A stretch of DNA of 64,000 nucleotides from DAHUXN01 sp963811805 (GCA_963811805.1 CAWESU010000001.1:620001-684000), one strand, 5' to 3'. Positions 1 to 9,552 are shown, numbered from the stretch's first letter. Notes: a model not told the origin generated them from the letters alone. Made by a program: numbers and translations.

Positions 1-38
1 TTTTAACGATCAGGAGACCGTGTTTAAAGCTATCACAG

Positions 39-66
39 GGCCGGGCGCTTGCCCCGGGCGCCACAC
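39..66. repeat. GC-rich palindromic intergenic element at left edge
   Basis: A short GC-rich stretch with the core GGGCGCTTGCCCC lies just downstream of the M24 peptidase gene. It resembles the GC-rich elements containing GCTTGC at 9530 and 19040-19122, but the match is limited. It could equally be a hairpin at the end of the peptidase transcript; no T tract follows. Confidence 0.25.
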
Positions 67-93
67 GTCCAGTTTCCGAGGCAGAAATATCCT

Positions 94-1383
94 TTACAGC
101 GTGTCGAAGGGATGCTCGAGCGACGCGCTCCGCCCGGTAAAGAGCTTCGCGCCGTCCTCGGTGATGTGCATGCAATCCTCGATTCGCACGCCAAATTCGC
201 CGCGAATGTAAATTCCCGGCTCGTCGCTGAAGCTCATGCGCGGCTCCAGCTTGATCGCATCGCCGCCCACCAGGTACGGCCATTCGTGCCCGTCCATTCC
301 GATGCCGTGCCCCAGCCGGTGCCCGAAATATTTGTATCCCGGACCGTAGCCCGCATCCTCAATCACTTTGCGTGCCGCCGCGTCCACCGACTGCGCCTCA
401 ACGCCCGGCCGCGCTTGCGCCAGCGCCGCCGCCTGCGCTCGCTGGACAATTTCGAACACTTTTTTCATCTTGTCCGTTGGCGTGCCCAGGACAAACGTCC
501 GGCTGATATCCGAATTGTAGCCTTCCACGCGGCATCCGCCGTCCATCAGCAGGATGGTTCCTTCTTCCACTTTCTGCGGCTCAATCGACCCGTGCGGCAG
601 CGCCGAATACGGCCCCACTTGCACGCCCGCTTCGCCCGCGAAGCCCAGCTGCGTGTGTGCGTCGGAAACCATCCGCGCAAAATCCTGCTGCGTCATTCCC
701 TCTTGCAACGAACGCCACGCCGCTTCGTACGCCTTGATCGTCACCGTGTTCGCCAGTTGCAGCAGCTCGATTTCGTGCTCCGTCTTGTGCATCCGGCATC
801 CCGCTGTCACCGGCGTCGCGCTCGTAAACGACACGCCCGGCGCCGCGTGCGCCACGCCGTCGCTGTTCACGAACCACACCGTCTCCTCGATTCCGATGCG
901 CCCGTTCGCGATTCCGCGATCCTTCAGCCCTTGGGCCGCACGCTCGTACGGGCTCTCGTTCTCCTGCCAGATGCGCATGTCCGGATTCCCCGCGAACGGC
1001 CCGCGGTTGATCTGCTCTCGCGCCCGGTCCTCTTCGAATCCCGGGCAAACGAAAAACGGCTCGCCCTTCGCCGGGATAATCAGCGTGAATGTCCGTTCGC
1101 TCAGCCACCAGTCGATGTTCGCAAAATATTTCATCGACGTGCCGCCAATCAGCATGATTGCGCCGATGCGGTTTTCCTGCATCAAACGCCGCGCCCGCTC
1201 CACGCGCTCCTGCCTCTCGGCCACGGTGATCGGCCGCGCCTGGTCGCGCATCGACTTCAATTCCGCAATCGCCGGCGGCAAATTTCCGCATCCTGGCGTC
1301 TCTTGCCCCAACGCCAGCCGCGACGCCAGCGGCGCCCCTGCGGCAAGCCCTGCAACTTGGAAAAATTTTCGGCGAGAAATCAT
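94..1383 (-). CDS. Tat-exported M24 family metallopeptidase (Xaa-Pro aminopeptidase-like)
   Basis: Predicted 429-residue dinuclear metallopeptidase of the pita-bread (M24) fold, probably removing N-terminal residues from proline-containing peptides outside the cytoplasm. The N terminus reads SRRKFFQVAG followed by an Ala/Leu stretch, a twin-arginine signal ending near residue 26. An N-terminal creatinase-like domain covers roughly 40-180. The five metal ligands of the family can be placed: Asp in LLMDGG (about 279), Asp in NSDISRTF (about 290), His in GHGIG (about 358), Glu in SDEPGIY (about 388) and Glu in RIEDC (about 400). A GGAGG ribosome-binding site precedes the ATG. The gene stands alone, pointing to the left window edge. 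Family assignment is firm; the exact substrate is not known. Confidence 0.9.
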   Translation of the reverse strand: MISRRKFFQVAGLAAGAPLASRLALGQETPGCGNLPPAIAELKSMRDQARPITVAERQERVERARRLMQENRIGAIMLIGGTSMKYFANIDWWLSERTFTLIIPAKGEPFFVCPGFEEDRAREQINRGPFAGNPDMRIWQENESPYERAAQGLKDRGIANGRIGIEETVWFVNSDGVAHAAPGVSFTSATPVTAGCRMHKTEHEIELLQLANTVTIKAYEAAWRSLQEGMTQQDFARMVSDAHTQLGFAGEAGVQVGPYSALPHGSIEPQKVEEGTILLMDGGCRVEGYNSDISRTFVLGTPTDKMKKVFEIVQRAQAAALAQARPGVEAQSVDAAARKVIEDAGYGPGYKYFGHRLGHGIGMDGHEWPYLVGGDAIKLEPRMSFSDEPGIYIRGEFGVRIEDCMHITEDGAKLFTGRSASLEHPFDTL

Positions 1384-1636
1384 TCGACCGGTCCTCCGCG
1401 CACGGAATCATACGCGCCTTTCGGTCTCTGGGAGCGTTTTTTTGAATGCCGTGCGCAGCCGTTATCTGTGCCCCTGCAGATACTCCTCTTGAATGCTTGT
1501 CTCGGGTGGCGGGTCAGCTTGGATTGTCTTGATCCTAGAGAGTCGCGCGGGTAACAACTTGCGAGCAACTGCGGAGCGTGCGAAAATCAACGTTTGAAAA
1601 CACGCTAACGGCCCAGTGTCACGCAATTCAGCCCGT

Positions 1637-1711
1637 GGCGATATCGTCTAAAGGTTAGGACGGAGCCCTCTCAAGGCTCAAATCCGGGTTCGAGTCCCGG
1701 TATCGCTACCA
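1637..1711 (+). tRNA. tRNA-Glu (anticodon CTC)
   Basis: A complete cloverleaf can be drawn. The 7-bp acceptor stem (1637-1643 with 1701-1707) has a G-U first pair. The D arm contains GGTTAGGAC. The anticodon stem is 1663-1667 with 1675-1679, and the loop CTCTCAA places anticodon CTC at 1670-1672. The T arm holds GGTTCGAGTCC, and CCA is encoded at 1709-1711. A small ACTC/GAGT hairpin followed by six T lies about 25 nt downstream (near 1736-1750) and may end the transcript. Upstream, TTGAAA at 1594-1599 could be a -35 element, but no good -10 accompanies it. Confidence 0.95.
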
Positions 1712-1791
1712 TCTCCACCCGAAGCCCCGTGAAACACTCCTGAGTTTTTTCTTTGGGATACCGTGATGTGGTTTCTTTCGCTTTTCGCTTC

Positions 1792-4700
1792 TTACGTATC
1801 GCTTCGATGATTCTCCGCCGCCAATTTCACCGCTGGACTCGCCGCATGAGCAGCAGCCGCCGGCTCCGCCACTTCCGCACCCGCCGCGCCCAGATGTCCA
1901 TGCACCGCCGACGCCTCCGCGAGCCGCTCCTTCTGCTCTACGCTCAAAAGCGCATGCGCATCCACCACCGCCTTGTCCATTTTCTCCAGCTTCCACAGCC
2001 GCGGGAATTTTTCGTGCAGCAATCGCTCCGTCGCTTCCACCAGCGGCTCCGCGTGGAAACGCCTCTGCATCGGCGCGTCGCACAGCACGTTCGCCACCGC
2101 CAGCAGGATCATTCCCTGATGATGCGCCATCCAGCAGCGCACCAGCTCGTACTGTTTCCCTTCACCCACCCGCGAACTCGTAAAATCCGCCGATTCGAAA
2201 AATCCATGCGCGCCCACCCAGCCCATCTCTTTCATCCGCCGCAGATTTTTCCCCGCGCCCGCCGCGTCCACCAGCAAGCCCAGGAACGTCGAGTACGGCG
2301 AAATCACCAGCTCTGGCGTGCTCGTCCGATTCATCGCCAGCCCCGGCACACCAAACGCGTGGTACCGGTAAAAACCATCCGGGTTCTTGTCGATGCACGA
2401 ACTCTCCGATATTCCCCAGGGCACCCCGGCCTTCCGCGTGTATTTCTGCTGCGCCCGTACCGCGCCCTGACCACTCCGCTCAAAAATCGTGTTCGGATAG
2501 CTTTTCATCCACAGCGCCGGTAGCAGGTACTCGAACATCGTCCCGCTCCACGACAAAATCACGCGATGCCGTTTGTACAGCGCGTGCGGTCGTCTCAGTT
2601 GCAGCCACGTCTCCTGCGGAATTTCGCCCTTGGCCACGGCCACGAACACCGCTGCGCGCGCCTCCGACGCGAACACGTCGTAGTAATATTCGAGCAGGCA
2701 GCCGTGCTCCACGTCGTAGCCGATGGACACCGCTTTTTTCCGCGCATTGTAGAAAAATCCGAAATCCATCTCCCGCGTCCACTTCTCCGTCGTCGCCGCG
2801 ATGCCTTCCAGATTCCCGCGCACCTCCCGGCAAATCTCCGCCGAATTTGCCAGCCGCACACCGACGGACTCTGCCATCGCGCGCGTCTCGCTGTCGAGCC
2901 CCGGCTGCGCCAAGAATTCCTTCAGCCGCGCCTGCAGCTCCACATTCGCGTTCACCGCCGACTGCAGAGTGAGCCCGTTGACCGGCTCATCGCTCGAAAT
3001 TTCGAACGCCCGCAAATATTTCGCCACCTCCGGCAAAACCCAAGGGGTGAAGTCCTGCACCATTTTCCCCAGCTGATGCAGCCGCGCCGACAACTCGTGC
3101 GCCCACCACCGCCCTTCCTCCGCGATCTTCGCCTCGGCCAGCTCCATCTCCAGCATCGCCACATCCGCTTCGAGTCCGTGCACCAGGTCCAGCCACATGG
3201 CATCGCCGCTCATCTTCGCGCGCGTTCTCAGCTTCATCTCCTCGATGCGCGCCGCCATTCGCTCGTGCTTTTTCTCCTTGGGCAGAAATTCCGCAATCAA
3301 ATCCAGGTGGTCTTCCAGCCCGCGCCACAGCGCTTCCTGGAAAATCGGAGCCTTCTTCGCCTCCGCGCACCCGTTCTTCAGCGTCCACAGGCAGCAAACC
3401 AGGTTCCCGTTGTCCACCGTGGAAATAAATCGCGGCGTCAGCGGCTCCAGCGTCTTCGTGTTGTACCAGTTGTACAAATGCCCGTTCGATTTCGTCAATC
3501 GCTCCATCGTCTCGAACGTTTTTTGCGTGATGGCGATGAACTCCCGCAGCGTCACGAACCCCAGGTCATACGCCACTAGCCGCGCATTCAACAAAAATCC
3601 CAGGTTGGTCGTCGATATTTGATGTGCCGCAAACGGCGCCGCCTCTTGCACGATGTCCGGGATCAGCCAATTCTCTTCCGCGGTGCTGTACTGCCGGAAA
3701 AAACGCCACGTGCGCAGCGCTGCGCCACGCAGCATGGCGCGATCCTTCTCGCCGAGTGGTGTCACTCCCGAGCGGTACGGCTGATTCAGCCAATGGCAAA
3801 TCGGCTTCGACGACGCCCACAGTGCCAAAAACGGCAGCGCAATCGCCAAAGATGTCGGCCGGAACGCCGCGATCACCACCGCGATCCCGAACGACAGCAG
3901 CGGCATCCATTCCATGTAGTTTTCCACTGGCGACTGTTTCTTGTGCGCCACGATCTCCGCTTCCGCGGCCGTTTCCCATTCCAGCATTCGCCGCCGCGTA
4001 ATCGTCACCCGGATCACCGTCCGCACCACCGCGTCCATGGTCACCACTCCCTGGTAGCACAGGAACGTGATGCGGAAAAACAGTCGCTCCGTCGCGCCCA
4101 CGAGGTCCGCCCCAAAGTTTTTCCAGAACGCCGCTGTGAATCGCTCCGGGCCCGCTCGGATGATCGAAACAAGAAACGGGAAATACGTCGGGAACGCCAC
4201 CACCGCCAGCACCGCCAGCGTCCAATACACCACGTTGCCGGGGAAGAACAGCCAGATTCCCAACAGCAGAAGGAACGTCGCGAACTCCGTCACGCTGCGC
4301 CGCAGATTGTCGATGATCTCCCACCGCGAAAGCAGGCTCAGCGGGTTGCGTACGATTTTCCCGAAATAATCTGGCACGCGCGGCAGCAGCCACAGAATGA
4401 TCTGCCAGTCCCCGCGCACCCAGCGATGCTTCCTCCGGCTGTACGCGCTGAAGTGCGAGGGATAGTCGTCCACCACTTCCACGTCGGAGAGCAGACCGGC
4501 TCGCGCATACGCGCCTTCAATCAGGTCGTGGCTCAGCAGCGTGTTGATCGGGAATCGGTGCTCCAGCGCCTGCTGGAATACTTCCACTTCGTAGATGCCT
4601 TTGCCCGTGAAAATCCCTTCCCCAAAAAGGTCCTGGTAAACGTCCGAAACCGCGCACGCGTAAATGTCGAATCCCGTATCTCCCGAAAAAATCGCCGCCA

Positions 4701-6537
4701 GTCGCGAACGCGCCGCCGAATGGATGCTGATTTCCACGCGTGGCTGCAAAATGCCGTAGCCTTCCACCACCTTGTTCGTCGCCGGGTCGATCACCGCGCG
4801 GTTCAGCGGATGCGCCAGCGCGCCCACCATTTTGCGCGCCGCGCCCCGCGGCAATTGCGTATCCGCATCCAACGTGATCACGTACTTGATTTTCCGGGTG
4901 GCAAGCTCGCCGGTCTTGAGCGTGAACCCGTTTTCCTGTCCCAGTAGCAGCCGGTTGAAATCCAGCAGCTTTCCGCGCTTCCTCTCCCAGCCCATCCACA
5001 TTTTTTCCGTCGGGTTATAGGCGCGGTTCCGGTGAAAATGACAAAACGAATCCTTTCCACCCGTCGCGTACTTCTGATTCAGCTTTTGGATCAGCTCCGC
5101 GCACAGCGGCGCCAGCCGGTCCTTCTCGTCGAACTGTTTCACCGAATCCGGCGGATCGGTGATCAGCGCAAAATAAAGATTCGCGTCGCGATTCGCCAGA
5201 TATCTGACTTCCAGATCGTTCACTGCCTTCCGCGTCTGCTCTTCGCTGATCAGCAGCATCGGAATCGCCACCACCGTCGCGTGCTCTTCCGGGATGCCTT
5301 GCGAGAAATCCATCTTCGGCAGCGCCCGCGGAGAAACGAACTGCGTCGAAAGCGTGTTCACCGTGGCCACCGCGCACTCCAGCGCCGGCAGCAGGAACAG
5401 CAACAGCTCCACCGAGCCTGGCAATTTTCCGTGCGCTAGAATCAGCACCAGCGCAATCACCGTCATCGTCATCAGCTCGATGCCCATCAAGTAAATCAAA
5501 TCGGCCGATTTCAGCAGGGTCCTGCGCAAGCGCCTCGCGAACGACGCGCGATACCCGATCGCCTCGCCCAGAATTTTCCGGCCTTCGCGGATCACGTAAT
5601 ATCCGGCGTGCGACCTGCGCTCTACGCCCCTCTTCGTCGCGGCCGCCGGATGCGCGCCCGCAAGCTCCACCGCCTTTTCCGCCACTTCGCGCTCGCTCAC
5701 CGGCGACTGCGCCGCCAGCTCCGCCACGGCTTTGCAATACGCCTCGCGGCTTTCAAAATCCATCCGCGCGTACGCGTTCGCCGGGTCCGCGCGCAGCACC
5801 CGGTCGATTTCGCTCACCGCGCCGATGATTTCTTCCGGTTCCAGGTCGCCCAGCCGCCGCAAGCTCGTGAGCAGCGTCGCCATCCGCGCGCCGTTCTCCG
5901 TCTCCGCCGCATTCGCCGCCGTCGCCGCTTTCGCGTCGAGCGGCAGCAGCTCGATCCCGCACCGGATATGGTCCAACACCAGCATTTGCGCGAACGCCAC
6001 GAGCAGCCAGTCTTCCGCGAATTGCAGCGGGCACTTCTCCTGAAACGCGCGGAAGAAAACCGAGAACTTCTCCGAATCGAAATCGTAGTCGATCGCTCCG
6101 AAGAACTTCTCGATCACCGCATACGCGCGCGGCGCCGTCTCGTTTTTCGCGGTCGTCACCTGCGGCGCCAGCTCCGCTTTCTTCAGGCTGCCCCGCGCAT
6201 TTTCCAACGCCATGCGTACCACGTCGGAGCTCTCGAAAAGCTTGCGGTGCACGCCACAAAGCACCGCGCCCGAGCTCGCAATCGCTTTCAGTTGTTCAAA
6301 GGATTTGTCGATCGAGTCGGTGGCGTCCTGCAGTTTTGTTTCGAGCGGCAGCGCGCTCCCTTTCGCTTCCGAAACGCGCTGCTCCGCCGCGATTTCAATC
6401 GCGCGCGCTCGAAGCTCGCTCAGCTTCGCCGCGCGTGTTTCGCTGCTCACATCCTTTTTATCGGCAGTCTCGCTGCAGACCTTAGGTCCGCCAGCGCCTT
6501 GCAAGGTATTGTTCGGTGATGGAATCGGGGTCGCCAT
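1792..6537 (-). CDS. Cyclic beta-1,2-glucan synthase-like protein (GT84 plus glycoamylase-like domain)
   Basis: A 1581-residue membrane protein resembling the N-terminal two thirds of NdvB/Cgs cyclic beta-1,2-glucan synthases. Residues 1-330 are a soluble helical region; hydrophobic segments follow near 350-410. The GT84 glycosyltransferase core is recognisable by LDADTQLP (about 549), LSHDLIEGAY (about 669) and HRWVRGDWQ (about 712), with more membrane segments to about 930. The C-terminal third carries the glycoamylase-like domain (Pfam PF10091 type; family of the cyclising transglycosylase domain), with GISESS near 1375 and YRYHAFGVPG after it. Family members are usually about 2800 residues and end in a GH94 phosphorylase domain that trims chain length. 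Here the protein ends in an Ala/Glu-rich tail and no GH94 sequence follows before the tRNA gene. Expected role: making periplasmic or secreted beta-1,2-glucan from UDP-glucose. Confidence 0.85.
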   Translation of the reverse strand: MATPIPSPNNTLQGAGGPKVCSETADKKDVSSETRAAKLSELRARAIEIAAEQRVSEAKGSALPLETKLQDATDSIDKSFEQLKAIASSGAVLCGVHRKLFESSDVVRMALENARGSLKKAELAPQVTTAKNETAPRAYAVIEKFFGAIDYDFDSEKFSVFFRAFQEKCPLQFAEDWLLVAFAQMLVLDHIRCGIELLPLDAKAATAANAAETENGARMATLLTSLRRLGDLEPEEIIGAVSEIDRVLRADPANAYARMDFESREAYCKAVAELAAQSPVSEREVAEKAVELAGAHPAAATKRGVERRSHAGYYVIREGRKILGEAIGYRASFARRLRRTLLKSADLIYLMGIELMTMTVIALVLILAHGKLPGSVELLLFLLPALECAVATVNTLSTQFVSPRALPKMDFSQGIPEEHATVVAIPMLLISEEQTRKAVNDLEVRYLANRDANLYFALITDPPDSVKQFDEKDRLAPLCAELIQKLNQKYATGGKDSFCHFHRNRAYNPTEKMWMGWERKRGKLLDFNRLLLGQENGFTLKTGELATRKIKYVITLDADTQLPRGAARKMVGALAHPLNRAVIDPATNKVVEGYGILQPRVEISIHSAARSRLAAIFSGDTGFDIYACAVSDVYQDLFGEGIFTGKGIYEVEVFQQALEHRFPINTLLSHDLIEGAYARAGLLSDVEVVDDYPSHFSAYSRRKHRWVRGDWQIILWLLPRVPDYFGKIVRNPLSLLSRWEIIDNLRRSVTEFATFLLLLGIWLFFPGNVVYWTLAVLAVVAFPTYFPFLVSIIRAGPERFTAAFWKNFGADLVGATERLFFRITFLCYQGVVTMDAVVRTVIRVTITRRRMLEWETAAEAEIVAHKKQSPVENYMEWMPLLSFGIAVVIAAFRPTSLAIALPFLALWASSKPICHWLNQPYRSGVTPLGEKDRAMLRGAALRTWRFFRQYSTAEENWLIPDIVQEAAPFAAHQISTTNLGFLLNARLVAYDLGFVTLREFIAITQKTFETMERLTKSNGHLYNWYNTKTLEPLTPRFISTVDNGNLVCCLWTLKNGCAEAKKAPIFQEALWRGLEDHLDLIAEFLPKEKKHERMAARIEEMKLRTRAKMSGDAMWLDLVHGLEADVAMLEMELAEAKIAEEGRWWAHELSARLHQLGKMVQDFTPWVLPEVAKYLRAFEISSDEPVNGLTLQSAVNANVELQARLKEFLAQPGLDSETRAMAESVGVRLANSAEICREVRGNLEGIAATTEKWTREMDFGFFYNARKKAVSIGYDVEHGCLLEYYYDVFASEARAAVFVAVAKGEIPQETWLQLRRPHALYKRHRVILSWSGTMFEYLLPALWMKSYPNTIFERSGQGAVRAQQKYTRKAGVPWGISESSCIDKNPDGFYRYHAFGVPGLAMNRTSTPELVISPYSTFLGLLVDAAGAGKNLRRMKEMGWVGAHGFFESADFTSSRVGEGKQYELVRCWMAHHQGMILLAVANVLCDAPMQRRFHAEPLVEATERLLHEKFPRLWKLEKMDKAVVDAHALLSVEQKERLAEASAVHGHLGAAGAEVAEPAAAAHAASPAVKLAAENHRSDT

Positions 6538-6588
6538 TTGTAAACAGGCCTCACTCTTTCTTCGACAGCTGGTTCCTCGCCCGCTGGT

Positions 6589-8442
6589 TCATCGATAATT
6601 CGCTGCCTGCAGCTCAAACATCTCCGCATATCGTCCGCGGTTCTTCAGCAGTTCATCATGTGCGCCCTGCTCCGCAATCCTGCCGTTTTCCAGTACCAGA
6701 ATGCGATTCGCCATCCGCACTGTCGAAAAGCGGTGTGAAATCAACAGTGACATCTTGCCCTCCGTCAGCTCCGCGAAACGCTGGAACACTTCGTGCTCCG
6801 ACCGCGCGTCCAGCGACGCCGTCGGCTCGTCCAAAATCAGCAACTGCGCGTCGCGCAGATACGCCCGCGCCAGCGCAATCTTTTGCCACTCGCCGCCGGA
6901 GAGGTCCACTCCGCCTTCGAATCGCGACCCCAGCATCTGCCCATATTTTTTCGGCAGTCTGCTGATCACCTGATCCGCCAGACTCTTCTCCGCCGCGACG
7001 CGAATGCTTTCCTCGCTCTGCGCCTGCTCGATGCGCCCCATGGCGATGTTCTGCTCCGCGCTCATCTCGTAGCGCACAAAATCCTGAAAAATCACGCCGA
7101 TTTCTTTCCACAGATCCTCAAGCTCGTATTCCCGCAGGTCCACGCCGTCCAACAAAATCTGCCCTGCCGTCACGTCGTACAGCCGCACCAGCAACTTCAC
7201 AATCGTCGTCTTCCCTTGCCCGTTTTCTCCCACCAGCGCGATCCGTTCGCCCCGCTCCAGCGTGAAACTCACGTTCCCCAGCACCACGCGCGAATGCCCC
7301 GGATACGAAAACGAAACATTCCTGAACTCGAATCCCTGCCTGATCGGCCGCGGCACCCGCAGCGCGTTCGCCTTCGAAAAAACTCTCGGCCGCACCGCGA
7401 AAAACTCCAGCAAGTCCGTCATGAACAGCGCCTGGTCCGCGATTCCCGAGAACGTCGAGAACACCGCCTGGATATTCGTGCTCGCTCCCGCAATCGCGCC
7501 GGTCAACAACGTCAACGTGCCGATCGTGAACCTTCCCAGCACCGTCTCGTAAATCACGTACGCATACGTCCCGTAATATCCCAGCGTCCCCAGCAGCGTC
7601 AGAAAAGTCCCGGCGATTAGCTTGCGCCGCGCCAACGCCACCGTCTGCGTGTGCAGTTCGTCGGTGATCGTCGTGTAGCGGTTCACGAAAAACGGCCCCA
7701 GCCCAAAAAGTTTCAGCTCCTTGATGCTGTCCTTGCTCCCGCCGACGATTCGCAAATAATCCATCTCCCGCCGCGCCGGCGTCTGCCGGAAATTCAGCGA
7801 ATACCCCAAAAATGAAAAATGCGTCTCGCCCACAAACGCCGGCAGCACCGCCACGAGCAAGATCCCCAGCAGCCACGGCGGCGCCTCGAAAGCCACCTGC
7901 ACCGCCAACGTCAGCGTCGTGATCGCCTGCTGGATCAGTTGCCCCATCGCGCGAATCATCGCCACGCGGTCCGTGCCTTGCACCCGCGCGCGGTCCATCT
8001 TGTCGTACACGATCGGATCTTCGTACGACGTCAGGTCCAGCCGCGACGCGTGCTCCATGATTCGCTTGCCGATGTACCTCGTGAACAAATCCGCCGTCAG
8101 CGTCTCGCAAAAATCCGCGACCCGCGAAAAAATCATCCCCAGGCACGCGAGCGCAAACTCCGCCGCCACCAGCCACCAAAAATAATGCGGGACCGGCGTG
8201 CCGGACTTATACTTGTTCGTCAGCGCATCGATGATGTATTTCCCCACCAACAACGCGCCCGCCGGGATCACCGCCACCAGCACGCGGAACAGCACTCCGC
8301 CAAACACGCCTCGCGGCGCCGCCTCCCAAATCATTCCCAGCACCGGCGGCACGTTGTTCAGCGCCTTCAGCCGCTCGCGCAGCGTCGGAGCGGCGGCGGA
8401 CTCCACCGTCTCCTGTCTCGTTTTTTGCTTCTCGCTATCCAT
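6589..8442 (-). CDS. ABC-type exporter, fused permease and ATPase
   Basis: A 617-residue half-transporter: six-helix exporter domain (about 40-360) fused to an ATPase. The nucleotide-binding domain shows Walker A GENGQGKTT (about 404), Q-loop region IFQDFVRYEM, signature DLSGGEWQK (about 514), Walker B LLILDEPTAS (about 534) and H-loop ISHRF (about 567). It would act as a homodimer or with a partner in the inner membrane. The reading frame is open to 8556, but the extra N-terminal part lies in a GC-rich palindromic intergenic stretch and does not resemble protein, so the ATG giving MDSEKQKT was chosen. It lies 51 bp upstream of the glucan synthase gene on the same strand, so the two may be co-transcribed and the exporter could move glucan or a lipid precursor. 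That link is inference from position. Confidence 0.85.
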   Translation of the reverse strand: MDSEKQKTRQETVESAAAPTLRERLKALNNVPPVLGMIWEAAPRGVFGGVLFRVLVAVIPAGALLVGKYIIDALTNKYKSGTPVPHYFWWLVAAEFALACLGMIFSRVADFCETLTADLFTRYIGKRIMEHASRLDLTSYEDPIVYDKMDRARVQGTDRVAMIRAMGQLIQQAITTLTLAVQVAFEAPPWLLGILLVAVLPAFVGETHFSFLGYSLNFRQTPARREMDYLRIVGGSKDSIKELKLFGLGPFFVNRYTTITDELHTQTVALARRKLIAGTFLTLLGTLGYYGTYAYVIYETVLGRFTIGTLTLLTGAIAGASTNIQAVFSTFSGIADQALFMTDLLEFFAVRPRVFSKANALRVPRPIRQGFEFRNVSFSYPGHSRVVLGNVSFTLERGERIALVGENGQGKTTIVKLLVRLYDVTAGQILLDGVDLREYELEDLWKEIGVIFQDFVRYEMSAEQNIAMGRIEQAQSEESIRVAAEKSLADQVISRLPKKYGQMLGSRFEGGVDLSGGEWQKIALARAYLRDAQLLILDEPTASLDARSEHEVFQRFAELTEGKMSLLISHRFSTVRMANRILVLENGRIAEQGAHDELLKNRGRYAEMFELQAANYR

Positions 8443-9140
8443 ATATTGGCCAGGCTGGCCCCGCTCGCCGGGGCCCGTAGGCGGGCTGGTACAAGTATAA
8501 ATCTTCCGCGCGGCGCGCGTCAGCAATGCCTGCGCCGCCCCGAGGGGCTCCGCCAAGCCAGCTACCGCGCGATGGAATGGAAGTTAGGATGATGGCTGAA
8601 GGGCTCGGATGAGTACCTGAACGAGTACCTGAACGGACAGCAGGACCACGACCGCCGCTTCTCTGCTCACTTTTTTCCAACCCGCATTGGACGTCTCCCG
8701 CGGCGCTCCCCCAAGTTCCGTCGTGCTTGTGCTCTCGCTTGTGCCCGAACTCACGCCCGCATCCGTACTTGTGCTGTCACCCATAGTTGTCCCCGTGCTC
8801 GTGGCCGTACCTGCGCTTATATCCATAAATGTGCTTGGGTTCATGCCCGTGCATGTCGCCATACCTGTACCTTCGGGTGTACCAACCGTTGTGTTTGTGA
8901 ACGTCTGCTGACCTCGGCCGCACTGCATCATTACCGCTTCCCCCGCAATTCCCTCTTGCACGTGCCTTGCCGCTTCTCGCTCCACCTAAATCCTCTCCCA
9001 TGTATACATTACGAATCACCTCGCCCCGCCGCCCGCAACTCGCCGTATCGTTTTTTCTTCCCCTCGGCAACTTCTACGGCCCCGCCGCCCACGTCTACGC
9101 AGCCCGTTTTTATCCTTCGAGCCCTCGCTTCTGTTCGAAG
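8443..9140. other. Long intergenic stretch with low-complexity DNA
   Basis: About 700 bp without a convincing gene. The part next to the ABC exporter (8455-8500) is GC-rich and palindromic. At 8610-8633 the 12-mer GAGTACCTGAAC occurs twice in direct tandem. From about 8690 to 8900 the DNA follows a degenerate six-base rhythm (see separate entry). Both strands are open for 70-130 codons here, but every frame translates to simple alternating residues (Val/Leu/Pro, or Ser/Thr/Gly), as expected from periodic DNA. Confidence 0.5.
8690..8900. repeat. Degenerate hexanucleotide-periodic low-complexity tract
   Basis: On the plus strand the triplets alternate between a GTN/RYN type and a CTN/CCN type, for example GTGCTT, GTACTT, GTCCCC, GTGCTC, GTACCT, giving an imperfect 6-bp periodicity over about 200 bp. 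Plus-strand translation would be alternating Val and Leu/Pro; the minus strand gives Ser/Thr/Gly-rich or Tyr/Gly/His-rich peptides. One minus frame (8584-8985) ends in a hydrophobic stretch after the repeat, so a small Ser/Thr-rich membrane-anchored protein is possible but not supported by a clear ribosome-binding site. Confidence 0.5.
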
Positions 9141-9530
9141 CTACTTGGCAGCGCTCGCTGCTTCCTCGATCAAACCGGCAACCTCCCTCGGGTGAGAAAT
9201 GTAAACCACATGGCTGGGCCCAGGAACCTCGACCATGTGGCTCTTGGCGCGTTCTGCATACCATCTCTCCAATTGCGGATCGATCGTGCGGTCGCTACCC
9301 GAAACCATCATCCAGCTAGGCTTGCTTCGCCACGCCGCTTTTGAAATCACCGCGGAGAAGTTCTCGGCGAAGTTGAACACCTGCGAGTGCGCCATAAAGG
9401 CGGCTTGGGCGACGGGCAGGTCTGCTGCGAAAAACTCATTGAATCGTGCAGGATCCAGATAAGAGCAGCACAAGAACAAAAGGCGCGGGATGGCGGTGAG
9501 GGACCTGCCGTCGCCTTTGTCGTCGATTCG
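9141..9530 (-). pseudogene. Alpha/beta-hydrolase, C-terminal remnant
   Basis: The last ~110 codons match the C-terminal end of a secreted or periplasmic alpha/beta hydrolase: LDPARFNEFFAADLP, a helical segment FMAHSQV, WRSKPSWMMVSGSDRTI (the strand leading to the catalytic acid) and VEVPGPSHVVYISHP (the region of the catalytic His). The N-terminal half, including the nucleophile Gly-x-Ser-x-Gly elbow, is missing: upstream the frame becomes Arg/Gly-rich non-protein sequence and runs straight into a dispersed GC-rich repeat at 9530-9552. The remnant therefore looks like a truncated, inactive gene with the breakpoint at or near the repeat. The exact upstream limit of homology is uncertain. Confidence 0.65.
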
Positions 9531-9552
9531 TAGGGGCGCTGCTTGCTGCGCC
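9530..9552 (+). repeat. Dispersed GTAGGGGC...GCTTGC repeat, copy 1
   Basis: The sequence starting GTAGGGGCGCTGCTTGC is nearly identical, in inverted orientation, to 19100-19122, and shares the GTAGGGGC...GCTTGC core with 19040-19060. It lies exactly where the alpha/beta-hydrolase remnant loses homology. Confidence 0.6.

Noticed and set aside
49..1554. 501-codon open frame opposite the M24 peptidase
   Set aside because: Arg/His-rich translation typical of the antisense of a high-GC gene; no ribosome-binding site or recognisable domain.
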